26,342 nucleotides of DNA, from the NCBI GenBank assembly GCA_902475005.1, contig CABRXV010000025.1, positions 1-26,342 on the forward strand, given 5' to 3'. Each line of letters opens with the position of its first letter. Within the stretch, counting starts at the first letter, position 1. The translations under genes and the position numbers were made by a program. This stretch comes from CABRXV01 sp900754955 (GTDB lineage: Bacteria > Actinomycetota > Coriobacteriia > Coriobacteriales > Eggerthellaceae). Shown here piece by piece: positions 6,899-14,244 of the stretch. A model generated the notes under the pieces. That model worked only from the letters and a program-made list of their open reading frames with translations. It ran no database searches and had not been told where the DNA came from.

Positions 6899-6950
6899 TA
6901 TGATGCACGGGAAACGGAAGCGAATCCGCGGCTGATCGAAAGGGGAGGTT

Positions 6951-7472
6951 ATGACGCTGATCGGCGTGATCTCCGATACGCACGGCAAGCTTGATCCGCG
7001 CGCGTATGCGGCGTTGGCCGACTGCGACTGCATCATTCACGCAGGCGACATCGGCGGCCCGGCGATCCTGCGCGAGCTCAAAACGCTTGCGCCTGTGACG
7101 GCGGTGCTCGGCAACAACGACTTCCCCGAGTACGGCAGCGATGTGAAACGATCCGTGCAGACGACGATCGACGGCGTGAAGTTTCTCGTGGCGCATTATC
7201 CGTACGACGTGCGCATCACGGCGCTCGGAACAGCAGCGCTTGCGCCCGGCGACCCCATACCCGACGTGTGCATCCACGGACACACGCACGTGCCCGAGAT
7301 TGTGGTGGGCAGGGAAGTGAGGCCTGCGCTGATGAGGCTGTGTCCCGGTTCGGCATTCCGCCCGCGCGGCGGTTTCCCGCGCTGCATTGCGAAGATCGAC
7401 GTGAGCGAGGGCCGCGTGCGCAGCGCGTGGGTGGAGTCACTTGAGGGCGATCGTCTCATGGAGTGGAAGTAG
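6951..7472 (+). CDS. YfcE/MJ0936-type metallophosphoesterase
   Basis: 173 residues, the normal size for this short calcineurin-like phosphodiesterase family. All metal-binding motifs are present: SDTHG (8-12; Asp9, His11), GDIGG (32-36; Asp33), GNND (54-57; Asn55), AHYPYD (81-86; His82) and HGHTH (109-113). Two metal ions would hydrolyse phosphodiester bonds in small cytoplasmic substrates. Purified relatives act on artificial substrates and on cyclic nucleotides; the natural substrate is unknown. The ATG follows AAAGGGGAGG. It stands alone between two repeat-rich intergenic stretches and is flanked by the two parS-like palindromes. Confidence 0.92.
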   Translation: MTLIGVISDTHGKLDPRAYAALADCDCIIHAGDIGGPAILRELKTLAPVTAVLGNNDFPEYGSDVKRSVQTTIDGVKFLVAHYPYDVRITALGTAALAPGDPIPDVCIHGHTHVPEIVVGREVRPALMRLCPGSAFRPRGGFPRCIAKIDVSEGRVRSAWVESLEGDRLMEWK

Positions 7473-7808
7473 AGCCGCCGCTTTCCCCGCTTGTTTCCTT
7501 GCCTGCTGGTCGCGTGCGTCACTTGCGCTTGCCGTTCGTGCCCGCTTCTCATGCTTGCCGGCTGCGCGCTGGCTACGCTTGCTGATGGCGCGGGTCGTTC
7601 ACGTTCGTTGGCCTCGTTTTCCGATGGCGCGAGCCGTTCGCGTCCGTCGTTCGCACCCGTCGTTCGTGCGCGGCGTTCTCGCGAGTGTGCACCGCAGGTT
7701 TCGCGTACAAATGTTTCATGTGAAACATTCCCGATCGACCGATGCGCTCTTGCGGGTCGAGACATGTGAGCGCGCCCGCAGTTCATGCGCCCGCATCGTT
7801 ACGGCAAC
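7473..7808. other. Gene-free low-complexity stretch
   Basis: Irregular CGTTCG and CGTCCG words recur from about 7530 to 7680. Frames spanning it are Arg/Ala/Ser-rich and unconvincing. The only clear signals are the parS-like site and the rubrerythrin terminator at its end. Confidence 0.4.
7712..7727. promoter_or_regulatory. parS site (ParB-binding centromere)
   Basis: TGTTTCATGTGAAACA differs from the bacterial parS consensus TGTTTCACGTGAAACA at one central position, and the palindromic arms extend one base further on each side (7711-7728). It lies in non-coding DNA. ParB spreads from such sites to organise and segregate the replication-origin region, which suggests this window may be fairly close to oriC. 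parA and parB are not in the window. Confidence 0.65.
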
Positions 7809-7847
7809 AAAAAAGCGGCTGCAGCTCGGTGAAGCTGCAGCCGCTTT
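7809..7847 (-). terminator. Rubrerythrin terminator
   Basis: Perfect 15-base arms (7812-7826 and 7833-7847) with a 6-base loop, 30 bases after the rubrerythrin stop. On the minus strand the stem runs into a T-tract (7809-7814). Confidence 0.88.
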
Positions 7848-7876
7848 GGAGAGCGATGACCTTGTTCAGCGTCGCA

Positions 7877-8485
7877 TTAGAACGCGCGGAACTTGTCCTT
7901 CGGGCAGAAGCAGATCGGGCACTTGTCGAAGTCCTCGCCCTTGTGGATGTAACCGCAGATCGGGCAGAGGTAGTAGGTGTCGTCGTCGGCAGCGTCGATG
8001 TTGTTGTATGCCTCCAGATAACGCTCGGCATGCACGGACTCGGCAAGCTTGGCGCGGGTGAACACCTGCACGGCCTTCTTGTTGCCCTCCTCCTGGGCCT
8101 TCTGGATGAAGGCGGGGTACATGTCGGAGGTCTCGTAGATCTCGCCGTTGGCGGCGGCGATCAGGTTCAGGTCGATGGCCTCGGGGGTCGGAGCGTCGGC
8201 CGTGGGCTTCTGGAAGTCAGGCTCAACCTCGGCGACCAGCTTGTACTCCATGGCGATGTGGATCTGCTCGGCCTCGGAGGTAGCCTTGAACAGGCGGGCG
8301 ATCTGCTCATAGCCGGCCTTCTCGGCGGCCTCAGCGAACGCGGCGTACTTGGCGGACGCGCCCGTCTCGCCGGAGATGGCAGCCTTCAGGTTATCAAGCG
8401 TGGTGCCAACCTCGGTGCCGCTGTTGGCGACGACGTTGAAGTTGGTGGAGTTTTCGGCGGTGGGGAGCTCAGAACGCACGTTCAT
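7877..8485 (-). CDS. Rubrerythrin
   Basis: 202 residues. A non-heme iron peroxidase of anaerobes that reduces hydrogen peroxide with electrons passed from its own rubredoxin domain. The N-terminal ferritin-like four-helix domain (about 25-160) carries the di-iron ligands: Glu40, EAEQIH (71-76) and ESVHAE (149-154). The C-terminal rubredoxin-like domain has CPIC at 174-177 and CPIC at 189-192, holding one Fe. An acidic spacer (165-169) joins the two. The ATG follows AAGGAG. Single gene with its own terminator. Two TTTGTTACC direct repeats lie 60-80 bases upstream and may be regulatory. Fits a strict anaerobe's oxidative-stress defence. Confidence 0.95.
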   Translation of the reverse strand: MNVRSELPTAENSTNFNVVANSGTEVGTTLDNLKAAISGETGASAKYAAFAEAAEKAGYEQIARLFKATSEAEQIHIAMEYKLVAEVEPDFQKPTADAPTPEAIDLNLIAAANGEIYETSDMYPAFIQKAQEEGNKKAVQVFTRAKLAESVHAERYLEAYNNIDAADDDTYYLCPICGYIHKGEDFDKCPICFCPKDKFRAF

Positions 8486-8545
8486 TGACAGGATCTCCTT
8501 CTCATCATTGCAAAGTAAGCTCGTCTCGGAATCGGCCACCTAATT

Positions 8546-8566
8546 GGTAACAAAAAAGGTAACAAA
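8546..8566 (-). promoter_or_regulatory. Direct repeat upstream of rubrerythrin
   Basis: TTTGTTACC occurs twice on the minus strand (8558-8566 and 8546-8554), 12 bases apart start to start, about one helical turn. This is a possible activator or repressor site. The actual -10 box was not identified. Confidence 0.35.
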
Positions 8567-8903
8567 TTCCGCTCCGATAACCTTACCGCCATCGGCGAAG
8601 CGGTGCAAGCGGATATCGTTTCCAAATCGCCGCATGCGTCGAACATTCATAATTGATCTCGCCTTTACCCGCCGACCACGAATACGGTGGACGCGTGACC
8701 ACAGCGGTCGCGTCGCTTGCTGTTGCGACAAGCGTGGCGTTGCGTTTGCTGCTGTTGCAGCAGGCACGGCATCATGTTGATCGCGCATACAACGCTTAAG
8801 GCGTCACGTTGACCGCGGCCGCGATGATCGCGGCGCCACGTTGGCTGCGACCGTGGCAGGCGCGGTGCCCGCAACGCCTGCGGTAGACGTGCAGGGGTCG
8901 GCA
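8567..8903. other. Gene-free stretch between rubrerythrin and the PIN toxin
   Basis: Short Arg-rich frames on both strands lack ribosome binding sites and coding-like codon use. A 7-base hairpin (8818-8834, gccgcga / tcgcggc) may end the toxin-antitoxin transcript coming from the right. Nothing else is recognised. Confidence 0.3.
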
Positions 8904-9341
8904 TCAAAACTCAACTTCGGCTGTGTCGCAGAAAGCGTCAACGTATTCCTGAGCACTCATTCGTTTGATGGTTGAGCGGCGGAACGCTCGCTCATCGCGT
9001 GAGATTATGAAATCGACGGGAGCGACTTCGGCGCTTGCCCGAATGAGGCCGTCTTCAAAGTCGGGCTCGTCAGACGCGATTGCGATACGGCAGATTGATT
9101 CGTCGATGGGGAGGATCTCGAAGGCGTCGAGCGCCGCAGCGACGAACTCACGTGCCGACGGCTCGTCGAAGTACTTCGTCAAGATGTAGTAAACGTCTTT
9201 AAGATAAAGCGCGGTGACGTATCCCGTAAGAGTTCCGTGTGCTATTTCGTCGAGCAGGAGCGTTGCAGCCGCCCAGCCAGGCCGTTCGTTCATGGCGGCG
9301 TCGAGGATGATGTTGGTGTCGATGAGCGCGGTTCTATTCAT
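8904..9341 (-). CDS. PIN-domain toxin, VapC-like
   Basis: 145 residues, the size of a single PIN domain. PIN proteins are Mg2+-dependent ribonucleases; VapC toxins usually cut tRNA or rRNA and are neutralised by a cognate antitoxin. The start MNRTALIDTNIILD has the first catalytic Asp8 in the DTN motif. Further acidic residues sit in LLLDEI (Asp31, Glu32), EPDFEDGLI (Asp94, Asp97) and ISRDERAF (Asp116), the expected four-acid pattern. The ATG overlaps the last 8 bases of the antitoxin gene (ATGAATAG), indicating translational coupling. A TTG 12 bases earlier is a weaker alternative. The family is clear; the RNA target is unknown. Confidence 0.85.
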   Translation of the reverse strand: MNRTALIDTNIILDAAMNERPGWAAATLLLDEIAHGTLTGYVTALYLKDVYYILTKYFDEPSAREFVAAALDAFEILPIDESICRIAIASDEPDFEDGLIRASAEVAPVDFIISRDERAFRRSTIKRMSAQEYVDAFCDTAEVEF

Positions 9342-9624
9342 AGCGGCTCGCAATCAGCTCTTTGATTTCCGCATCGGTCAGTCGTCCGATCGCGGCATGA
9401 TGCGGACGCGCGGCGATGCTCTTCATGCAAGCGATGGCGCGAGCACGCTTTTCTGCGCCGTCGTCGTTGCCTGCGCAGGGAAGGTCGCCGCCGCGCGAGG
9501 CGGTTTCGACGAGAATGGAGCCGCAGTATTGCCCGAACGACATGCCGAACTCACGACGCGTTCGCGCGTCAGCGAGTGCTAGCTGCTGTTCGTCTGCTCT
9601 GCCTGAAAACGTTTTAGTTGACAT
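9334..9624 (-). CDS. Antitoxin, RelB/VapB-like
   Basis: 96 residues. The start MSTKTFSGRADEQQLALADA followed by EFGMSFGQYCGSILVE is the beta-helix-helix layout of a ribbon-helix-helix DNA-binding antitoxin: N-terminal half for DNA, C-terminal half to wrap the toxin. It is the first gene of the pair, overlaps the PIN toxin by 8 bases, and follows a strong AGGAGG. A longer frame upstream would run through the promoter and is rejected. The 22-bp palindrome across its promoter is the likely autoregulatory operator. The assignment rests on fold pattern and gene pairing, so the exact family is uncertain. Confidence 0.75.
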   Translation of the reverse strand: MSTKTFSGRADEQQLALADARTRREFGMSFGQYCGSILVETASRGGDLPCAGNDDGAEKRARAIACMKSIAARPHHAAIGRLTDAEIKELIASRYE

Positions 9625-9659
9625 GCAGACCTCCTGTTTTTTCGAAGATGCGCACCATA

Positions 9660-9688
9660 ACAATACCAAGCAATTGTTTACTTGTAAA
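9660..9688 (-). promoter_or_regulatory. Promoter of the toxin-antitoxin operon
   Basis: On the minus strand TTTACA (9683-9688) and TATTGT (9660-9665) are exactly 17 bases apart, ending 36 bases before the antitoxin start. Confidence 0.7.
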
Positions 9689-9693
9689 CAATT
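9672..9693. promoter_or_regulatory. Palindromic operator over the toxin-antitoxin promoter
   Basis: AATTGTTTAC (9672-9681) and GTAAACAATT (9684-9693) are perfect 10-base arms around a 2-base centre. They cover the -35 box and most of the spacer. This is the usual layout for repression by the antitoxin or the antitoxin-toxin complex. Confidence 0.75.
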
Positions 9694-9886
9694 CACATTG
9701 CGCGCTCTTCTGTGCGAATTTGGTGCTTGGCTCGCGCTGGGTTTTTGCGAGCGCGATAATCGGATGCGGCAAACGAAATCGCGGTTCGCCGCAAGATCGG
9801 CAAACGCTGGCTGGCAGTCTTGCGAAGCTTGCGCGTTAGATCGGTGTCAGATCTGCTCAAGAACCGCGCATGCGAAAGGACAGAAC

Positions 9887-11335
9887 ATGGAACGCGACGT
9901 GGCATGGAAGAAGTACGGCGAGGATGATCTCGCCGCCGTCGACGCGCTGGCGAGCGACTACATCGACTTCATCTCCGAGAACAAAACCGAGCGCGAATGC
10001 GCGGCGGCGGCCATCAAGCTCGCCGAGGAGGCGGGCTACCAGCCGCTCGACGAGGCGGTGCGTGCGGGTCGTGCGCTCAAGCCGGGCGACAAGGTGTGGG
10101 CGGCGTCGCACGGCAAGGCCGTCATTCTCGTGCAGCTGGGAACCGAGCCGATCGCGAACGGTATGAACATCCTCGGCGCGCACATCGACTCGCCGCGCCT
10201 CGACATCAAGCAGAACCCGCTCTACGAGGCGGGCGGCTTCGCGCTGCTCGACACACACTACTACGGCGGCATCAAGAACTACCAGTGGGTGACGCTTCCG
10301 CTTGCGCTGCACGGCGTGGTGGCCAAAACCGACGGCACGGTAGTGCCGGTGTCGATCGGCGAGGACGCGGGCGACCCCGTGTTCTGCGTGACCGATCTGC
10401 TGCCGCATCTCGGTCGCGCCCAGATGGAGAAGAAGGGCGCCGCCGTGGTCGAGGGTGAAGATCTCGATCTGCTCGTAGGGAACCGCCCCAAGAAAACCGC
10501 GGAGGGCGAAGACGCCGACGGCACGAAGGAATCCTCCGATGCGGAAAAAGCAGACGCGAAGGATCCCGTGAAGTCGTTCGCGCTCGACCTTCTCGAGGAG
10601 AAGTACGGCATCGGCGAAGAGGACTTCCTCTCGGCCGAGCTCGAAGTGGTGCCGGCGGGTCGTGCGCGCGAGTGCGGTTTCGACCGCAGCATGATCCTCG
10701 GCTACGGCCAGGACGATCGCGTGTGCGCGTATACGTCGCTCGTGGCGCAGCTGGCGCTGGCGGCGGAAGGAGCGCCTGCGCCCGGCCGCACGGCGGTGAC
10801 GGTGCTCGTCGACAAGGAAGAGATCGGCAGCGTGGGCGCCACGGGCATGGAGTCGCTGTTCTTCGAGAACACGATCGCCGAGATCATGGAGCTCGCGGGC
10901 GAGGGCGGGGCGCTTCCGCTGCGCCGCGCGCTCGCTGCATCGCGCATGCTGTCGTCGGACGTGTCGGCCGGATTCGATCCCGCCTACGCGAGCGTGTTCG
11001 AGACGAAGAACGCCGCGTATCTGGGCCGCGGCCTCGTGTTCAACAAGTACACGGGCGCGCGCGGCAAGAGCGGCAGCAACGATGCGTCGGCCGAGTACGT
11101 GGCGCGCGTGCGCCGCGTGATGGACGACGCGCAGGTGAGCTTCCAGACCGCCGAGCTCGGCAAGGTCGACGCGGGCGGCGGCGGAACCATCGCCTACATT
11201 CCCGCGAAGTACGGCATGGACGTGATCGACAGCGGCGTGGCGGTGCTCTCCATGCATGCGCCGTGGGAGGTCACGAGCAAGGCCGACCTCTATGAGGCAC
11301 GTCGCGGCTACGAGGCCTTCCTGCTCAACGCGTAA
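9887..11335 (+). CDS. M18 family zinc aminopeptidase
   Basis: 482 residues, the usual M18 length. A cytoplasmic dinuclear-zinc exopeptidase that removes N-terminal residues and forms tetrahedral dodecamers. Metal and catalytic positions are visible: GAHIDSPRLD (His99, Asp101), GYGQDDRVCAY (Asp277), DKEEIGSVGATGM (Glu311, Glu312) and SMHAPWEV (His457). A hydrophilic Lys/Glu/Asp/Ala-rich insertion at about 203-230 is probably a surface loop. The ATG follows GAAAGGA 7 bases upstream; the open frame reaches back to 9416, but that part overlaps the antitoxin operon. Monocistronic with a hairpin after the stop. Likely role: peptide turnover. Residue preference cannot be read. Confidence 0.93.
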   Translation: MERDVAWKKYGEDDLAAVDALASDYIDFISENKTERECAAAAIKLAEEAGYQPLDEAVRAGRALKPGDKVWAASHGKAVILVQLGTEPIANGMNILGAHIDSPRLDIKQNPLYEAGGFALLDTHYYGGIKNYQWVTLPLALHGVVAKTDGTVVPVSIGEDAGDPVFCVTDLLPHLGRAQMEKKGAAVVEGEDLDLLVGNRPKKTAEGEDADGTKESSDAEKADAKDPVKSFALDLLEEKYGIGEEDFLSAELEVVPAGRARECGFDRSMILGYGQDDRVCAYTSLVAQLALAAEGAPAPGRTAVTVLVDKEEIGSVGATGMESLFFENTIAEIMELAGEGGALPLRRALAASRMLSSDVSAGFDPAYASVFETKNAAYLGRGLVFNKYTGARGKSGSNDASAEYVARVRRVMDDAQVSFQTAELGKVDAGGGGTIAYIPAKYGMDVIDSGVAVLSMHAPWEVTSKADLYEARRGYEAFLLNA

Positions 11336-11380
11336 GCTGGAGCCGGCGCGGCGCTTCCGCGCTTGCGCTCGCCTATCTTT

Positions 11381-11418
11381 GCGCCCCGTGCTGCGTTGGA
11401 TCGCGCAGCGCGGGGCGC
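11381..11418 (+). terminator. Hairpin after the aminopeptidase gene
   Basis: Arms 11381-11395 and 11404-11418 pair over 15 bases with one T-G wobble. The T-run is weak. Confidence 0.6.
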
Positions 11419-11522
11419 TCTGCTGCACTCGCCGCAAAAAGGGCTTAGCTGACCCCGCTCTGGTACACCCACCCGTGCGCGGCGCGTTATCCTGATATGC
11501 AGCAGGAGCACGCGGAAAGCCG

Positions 11523-11528
11523 TATAAT
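11523..11528 (+). promoter_or_regulatory. Consensus -10 box (TATAAT), distal
   Basis: A perfect TATAAT lies 88 bases before the methyltransferase start. No good -35 at 16-18 bases. Confidence 0.5.
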
Positions 11529-11542
11529 CTTTCATTTGCATC

Positions 11543-11574
11543 TGCGTTTGCGGGGCTGTGAGACCGCAGGCGCA
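11543..11574. promoter_or_regulatory. Inverted repeat in the restriction-modification leader
   Basis: TGCGTTTGCGG (11543-11553) and CCGCAGGCGCA (11564-11574) pair over 11 positions, with two mismatches that become wobble pairs in RNA. It lies between two TATAAT boxes, so it could be an operator for the proximal promoter or a leader hairpin in transcripts from the distal one. Confidence 0.35.
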
Positions 11575-11578
11575 CGGG

Positions 11579-11584
11579 TATAAT
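11579..11584 (+). promoter_or_regulatory. Consensus -10 box (TATAAT), proximal
   Basis: A second perfect TATAAT, 32 bases before the methyltransferase start. The best -35 at 17 bases is CTGTGA, which is poor. Confidence 0.55.
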
Positions 11585-11616
11585 TCCACGCACTGTTTGC
11601 TTGCAGGGGAGGGGCG

Positions 11617-12645
11617 TTGGCGAAGTACAAATCCATAGACTTGTTCGCCGGCATCGGCGGCATCCGCATGGGCTTCGACCAGGCCTTCGGCGACGACATC
11701 GAGACGGTTTTCGTCTCGGAGTTCGATGAACCCGCCTGCAAGACCTACCGCGCCAACTTCGACGACCCCTTCGCCATCGCGGGCGACATCACCGCGATCG
11801 AGGCGTCCGAGGCGCCTGATTTCGACATCTGCCTCGCGGGCTTTCCCTGCCAGGCGTTCAGCATCGCCGGATCGAAGAAGGGCTTTGACGACGACTACAA
11901 GGGGCGCGCCCGCGGCACGCTGTTCTTCGATATGCTGCGCATTTGCTCCGACCGCGTCGAGAAGCCGCGCGTCATCTTCTGCGAGAATGTCAAGGGCCTG
12001 CCGATGCACGATCGCGGGCGCACGCTCAAAACGATTCTCGGCGCGCTGGTCGAAGACGGCTACGTTCCCTATTGGAGGGTCCTCAACTCGAAGAACTTCG
12101 GCGTTCCCCAGAATCGCGAGCGCATCTACATCGTTGCCTTCCGCAAAGACATCGATCCCGGCTCGTTCGTCTTCCCCGAGAGCGCGGGGCATCCGCGCGC
12201 CATCCGCGATATCCTCGAAGAGGCGCCCATCAGCTCGAAGTACTACCTTTCGGACACCTATCTCGAAACGCTCCGCAGACACCGCGCACGTCATGAGTCG
12301 AAAGGCAACGGCTTCGGTTACGAGATCAGGGACCTCGACGGAATCGCAGGGGCGATCGTGTGCGGGGGCATGGGGCGCGAGCGCAATCTCATCATCGATC
12401 ATCGCGAGCACAGCAGGGTTCCCGTCACGAACATTAAGGGCGAGATCAACCGCGAGGACGTTCGCAAGATGACGCCCCGCGAGTGGGCTCGCCTGCAAGG
12501 TTTCCCCGACTCCTTCGTGCTGCCGCTTTCCGATACCCAGTTGTACAAGCAGTTCGGCAATTCCGTGACGGTTCCAGTGATCCGCGCGATCGCAGAGCGA
12601 ATCAAGGAGGTACTCGATGGCAGTGCGCTCCCTGACGGGCAATAA
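11617..12645 (+). CDS. DNA (cytosine-5-)methyltransferase, HpaII-like
   Basis: 342 residues. Transfers a methyl group from S-adenosylmethionine to C5 of cytosine, protecting host DNA from the partner nuclease. All C5-methyltransferase blocks are in order: motif I DLFAGIGG (8-15), motif IV GFPCQAFS with catalytic Cys78, motif VI ENV (123-125), motif VIII QNRERIYIV (165-173), a target-recognition region (about 180-275), motif IX REWARLQGFPDS and motif X QLYKQFGNSV. The segments RHESKGNGFGYEI and GGMGRERNLIIDH resemble M.HpaII as I recall it, so CCGG is the likely site. The start is TTG behind GGGGAGGGG; no ATG fits motif I. It overlaps the nuclease gene by 29 bases. Confidence 0.93.
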   Translation: MAKYKSIDLFAGIGGIRMGFDQAFGDDIETVFVSEFDEPACKTYRANFDDPFAIAGDITAIEASEAPDFDICLAGFPCQAFSIAGSKKGFDDDYKGRARGTLFFDMLRICSDRVEKPRVIFCENVKGLPMHDRGRTLKTILGALVEDGYVPYWRVLNSKNFGVPQNRERIYIVAFRKDIDPGSFVFPESAGHPRAIRDILEEAPISSKYYLSDTYLETLRRHRARHESKGNGFGYEIRDLDGIAGAIVCGGMGRERNLIIDHREHSRVPVTNIKGEINREDVRKMTPREWARLQGFPDSFVLPLSDTQLYKQFGNSVTVPVIRAIAERIKEVLDGSALPDGQ

Positions 12646-13714
12646 GGGCGAGTGGTCCGAGCTCTACGCGTTCTTCCGCTTGCTGGCGGAGGGCAGGGTT
12701 CACGCTGCCGACGAGCACGCCCGCAGGATCGACGCGGTGTATTACCCCATCGCGAAGGTCGTGCGCGAGGAATGCGCGGGGTCGCCTGTTGAGTACGTGA
12801 TCGATCGCGGCGCATCGCGTGTCGATGTTGTTGCGGGCGGCAGTCGCGTTTGCTCCGTCGCGCAGGCTGAACTGGGCCGCGCGGCTGATCGACTGCTCGC
12901 TGCGATCAAGGCGGGCTCGGGCAGCTTCGTGATAGACGACATCGCCGATTTCGCCGACAGCATTCTCGTGCGTAAGGTCAAGGCCCCGTCGCGCGACAAA
13001 ACCGACATCAAGATGCAGATTGAGGATGTGTTCACGAACGCGCGTCAGAACGTGGGCTTCTCGATCAAGTCGGAGCTCGGCGGCGCGCCCACGTTGCTCA
13101 ACGCGAGCCGTGCGACGAACTTCGTCTTTGCGGTGCGGGGCCTGTCGCCCGACGATGCGGCGCGCATCAACGCGATCGAGGGGCGGTCGAAAATCGGAGA
13201 CCGCATGGGCGAGATCTGCAGGTCGCGCGGCTCGCTCGTCTATCGGGGAATGCTCAGCGGCACCTTCGAGGACAACCTGGTGCTCATCGACGGCCTTCTT
13301 CCCGCCATCGTCGCCGATATGTTCGAGGTGTACTACCTTCGGGACATCTCCCCGCTGATCGACCTCGCTGCCATCTTGGAGCGGGAGAACCCGCGCGGCT
13401 TCCGTCGACGCGATGTCTACGCGTACAAGCTGCGGAAAATGCTCTGCGCGTGCGCGCTCGGCATGAAGCCCTCCAGCATATGGGATGGAAGCGAAGACGC
13501 AAACGGCGGCTACGTCATCGTGAAGGAGTCGGGCGAGGTTCTCGCGTACCACATCTACAACCGCGAGGCGTTCGAGCGATATCTTCTCGATAATACGATC
13601 CTTGAGCGCGCTTCAACGACGCGACACGACTACTTGACGCTTTACGAGGCAGACGACGAGCTGAGGATCAGTCTCAACCTGCAGATCCGCTTCAAGCGGG
13701 AGGCTACGCGATAA
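12617..13714 (+). CDS. Type II restriction endonuclease, HpaII family
   Basis: 365 residues, close to R.HpaII (about 358). The N-terminus with NKGEWSELYAFFRLLAEG (9-26) is the signature by which HpaII-family nucleases are recognised. The central part (about 135-160, DIKMQIEDVFTNARQNVGFSIKSE split by a short turn) contains a candidate E...S-I-K-S nuclease core. The enzyme would cut unmethylated CCGG. The start codon lies inside the methyltransferase gene behind its own AAGGAGG, so nuclease translation is coupled to but later than the methylase. The 3' end overlaps the oppositely oriented MutT-type gene by 11 bases. The frame is intact. Specificity is inferred from family resemblance. Confidence 0.87.
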   Translation: MAVRSLTGNKGEWSELYAFFRLLAEGRVHAADEHARRIDAVYYPIAKVVREECAGSPVEYVIDRGASRVDVVAGGSRVCSVAQAELGRAADRLLAAIKAGSGSFVIDDIADFADSILVRKVKAPSRDKTDIKMQIEDVFTNARQNVGFSIKSELGGAPTLLNASRATNFVFAVRGLSPDDAARINAIEGRSKIGDRMGEICRSRGSLVYRGMLSGTFEDNLVLIDGLLPAIVADMFEVYYLRDISPLIDLAAILERENPRGFRRRDVYAYKLRKMLCACALGMKPSSIWDGSEDANGGYVIVKESGEVLAYHIYNREAFERYLLDNTILERASTTRHDYLTLYEADDELRISLNLQIRFKREATR

Positions 13715-14102
13715 GACGTGCCCGCTTGATCTCCGCCGCCACCTTGCGGTCGGCGGGGGTCCAGGGGATCGCGTCGAGGTCGTTTGTGCCGAGCCAGAGA
13801 ATCGCCTTGTGCTCGAGCAGCGTGAGGTGCTCGCCCGCGTCGAGCGCGCACACGTAGCAGCGAAGCACCATGTGGAAGTCGTCATAATCGTGCTCGACGG
13901 TGGTGAAGTGCGAGCGTACGGTAACATGCGCCGCGAGCTCCTCTTCGATCTCGCGCACGACGGCCTGTTCAGGGGTTTCGCCGGGCTCCACCTTGCCGCC
14001 TGGAAACTCCCAGCCGTCTTCGAAATCGCCGTATCCGCGCTGCGTGGCGAGAACCTTGCCGTCTCGAATGATGAGGGCGGCAACAACATCGATGGATTTC
14101 AC
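13704..14102 (-). CDS. MutT-type Nudix hydrolase
   Basis: 132 residues, the size of MutT 8-oxo-dGTP diphosphatases. The Nudix box begins at Gly36 (WEFPGGKVEPGETPEQAVV, then REIEEELAA): Gly36, Glu42, Arg50, Glu51, Glu54 and Glu55 fit the consensus, but the later glycine is Ala57. WEFPGGK is typical of MutT proteins that clean oxidised nucleotides from the dNTP pool. The GTG start follows AAAGGAGG. A longer frame back to 14189 has no ribosome binding site and crosses a TATAAT promoter box. The stop overlaps the end of the restriction gene on the other strand. Substrate inferred. Confidence 0.87.
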   Translation of the reverse strand: MKSIDVVAALIIRDGKVLATQRGYGDFEDGWEFPGGKVEPGETPEQAVVREIEEELAAHVTVRSHFTTVEHDYDDFHMVLRCYVCALDAGEHLTLLEHKAILWLGTNDLDAIPWTPADRKVAAEIKRARLIA

Positions 14103-14154
14103 GGGAGCCTCCTTTCGGGTGATGCGGCTCCGAAGAGGGTGGTCTGATAGCTCG

Positions 14155-14160
14155 ATTATA
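14155..14160 (-). promoter_or_regulatory. -10 box of the MutT-type gene
   Basis: A perfect TATAAT on the minus strand lies 52 bases before the GTG start. No good -35 box is seen. Confidence 0.5.
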
Positions 14161-14244
14161 GGGCTGCGCTGAGCGCTGGCGCGATGCACGGCGCGCTGCT
14201 CCCTGGCGAAACGGCCCGCCGTGCGAGCCAGCGGCGGTTTCGGC

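Larger units (their letters stand above)
6418..6950. other. Gene-free stretch with low-complexity DNA
   Basis: Frames exist on both strands, but all are Arg/Ser or His/Cys/Arg-rich and follow the repeat pattern of the DNA. 6480-6600 is a pyrimidine-rich ctcgc-type tract on the plus strand. 6607-6652 is an isolated AT-rich island. 6661-6860 is an imperfect tandem repeat, and 6877-6898 is a strong palindrome. No clear promoter for the following phosphodiesterase gene is seen. Confidence 0.45.

Noticed and set aside
6482..6994. Plus-strand frame of 170 codons
   Set aside because: Its His/Cys/Arg/Thr repeats follow the tandem DNA repeat and it runs into the phosphodiesterase gene in another frame.
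8540..8788. Overlapping 78-82 codon frames on both strands
   Set aside because: No ribosome binding site, Arg-rich, no coding-like third-position bias, and they cross the rubrerythrin upstream region.
9416..9886. Long N-terminal extension of the aminopeptidase
   Set aside because: It lies antisense to the toxin-antitoxin operon and its promoter; the family start matches the ATG at 9887 with a good ribosome binding site.
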